Shown here: positions 39,595 to 39,667 of the stretch, in pieces
Position numbering within the stretch: the first letter of the stretch is position 1
Layout: every line of letters begins with the position of its first letter
DNA from: an uncultured Lachnospiraceae bacterium
GTDB lineage: Bacteria > Bacillota > Clostridia > Lachnospirales > Lachnospiraceae
Length of the DNA stretch: 39,667 nucleotides
Assembly (NCBI GenBank): GCA_910584725.1
Contig: CAJUBE010000040.1
Span: 1-39,667 of the forward strand
Direction of reading: 5' to 3'
The notes under the pieces: generated by a model
The model's input: only the letters and a program-made list of their open reading frames with translations
What the model was told of the DNA's origin: nothing
Database searches by the model: none
Position numbers and translations under genes: made by a program

Positions 39595-39667
39595 TGTATG
39601 CGCACTGCTTTTCTCCGCAGTGCACGCTCGAAAAACCTTCGGTTTTCCTCGCTCGCGGGCTTCGCCC
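39595..39667. repeat. 73-base direct repeat, copy 2
   Basis: Second copy of the repeat, 130 bases from the first. It runs to the window edge, so it may be longer or part of a larger tandem array. Confidence 0.85.

Noticed and set aside
39465..39667. CRISPR array
   Set aside because: Two 73-base copies with one 57-base gap; CRISPR repeats are shorter, spacers more numerous, and no cas genes are in the window.

Overview
The window looks like a chromosomal segment of a Gram-positive gut-type Clostridia, most likely Lachnospiraceae. The evidence is consistent: strong AGGAGG-type ribosome binding sites, TTGACA/TATAAT promoters and rho-independent terminators, a CobA-HemD fusion, a DUF5722 protein, a TrpB2-type tryptophan synthase beta chain, and a manganese riboswitch before mntP. 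The genus cannot be fixed from sequence reading alone.

Layout. (1) 1-6.5 kb is accessory, mobile-element-like DNA. It holds the 3' end of an amidoligase gene, a gamma-glutamylcyclotransferase fused to an XRE helix-turn-helix, a resolvase-like protein without catalytic residues, an intact serine resolvase, an acidic unknown protein, a lipoprotein, and a par-like type I toxin-antitoxin locus (27-residue holin-like toxin plus convergent antisense RNA). A tRNA-3'-end-like hairpin at 6303-6330 may mark an old integration boundary. (2) 6.8-11.5 kb is a patchwork of small, partly AT-rich genes and gene remnants: a truncated P-loop ATPase, alpha/beta hydrolase, PhnB-like protein, ferredoxin, DUF6442 plus XRE regulator with tandem operators, Nudix, unknowns, a MITE-like element and DUF3788. 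(3) 11.5-13.1 kb on the minus strand carries a cytidylate-kinase-like gene and mntP behind a yybP-ykoY (Mn2+) riboswitch.

(4) 13.2-23.9 kb is a GC-rich operon. It starts with an 861-residue flavin/rhodanese/siroheme/ferredoxin reductase and continues with hemA, a siroheme synthase, hemC, cobA-hemD, hemB and hemL. Together these cover every step from glutamyl-tRNA to siroheme, so the operon appears to make the cofactor of its own first gene product. HemC, HemD and HemL each carry an unusual hydrophilic insertion. (5) 23.9-31.6 kb has a divergent LuxR-type regulator and an operon with a putrescine-type aminotransferase, a NhaC-family transporter, a YtcJ-like amidohydrolase, a second cytidylate-kinase-like protein, a flavin-binding PNPOx-like protein and N-carbamoylputrescine amidase. 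This reads as amine/polyamine metabolism. (6) 31.6-39.7 kb has a chemoreceptor with an extracytoplasmic CZB-type zinc domain, TrpB2, DUF5722, a PIG-L deacetylase, and purC on the minus strand. The last 200 bases hold two copies of a 73-base repeat.

The best candidates for something under-described are the par-like toxin locus with an orphan third repeat, the amidoligase/GGCT-XRE pair beside a dead resolvase, and the self-contained siroheme-reductase operon with its inserted enzymes. All calls rest on motif recognition and manual reading. No database search was run.
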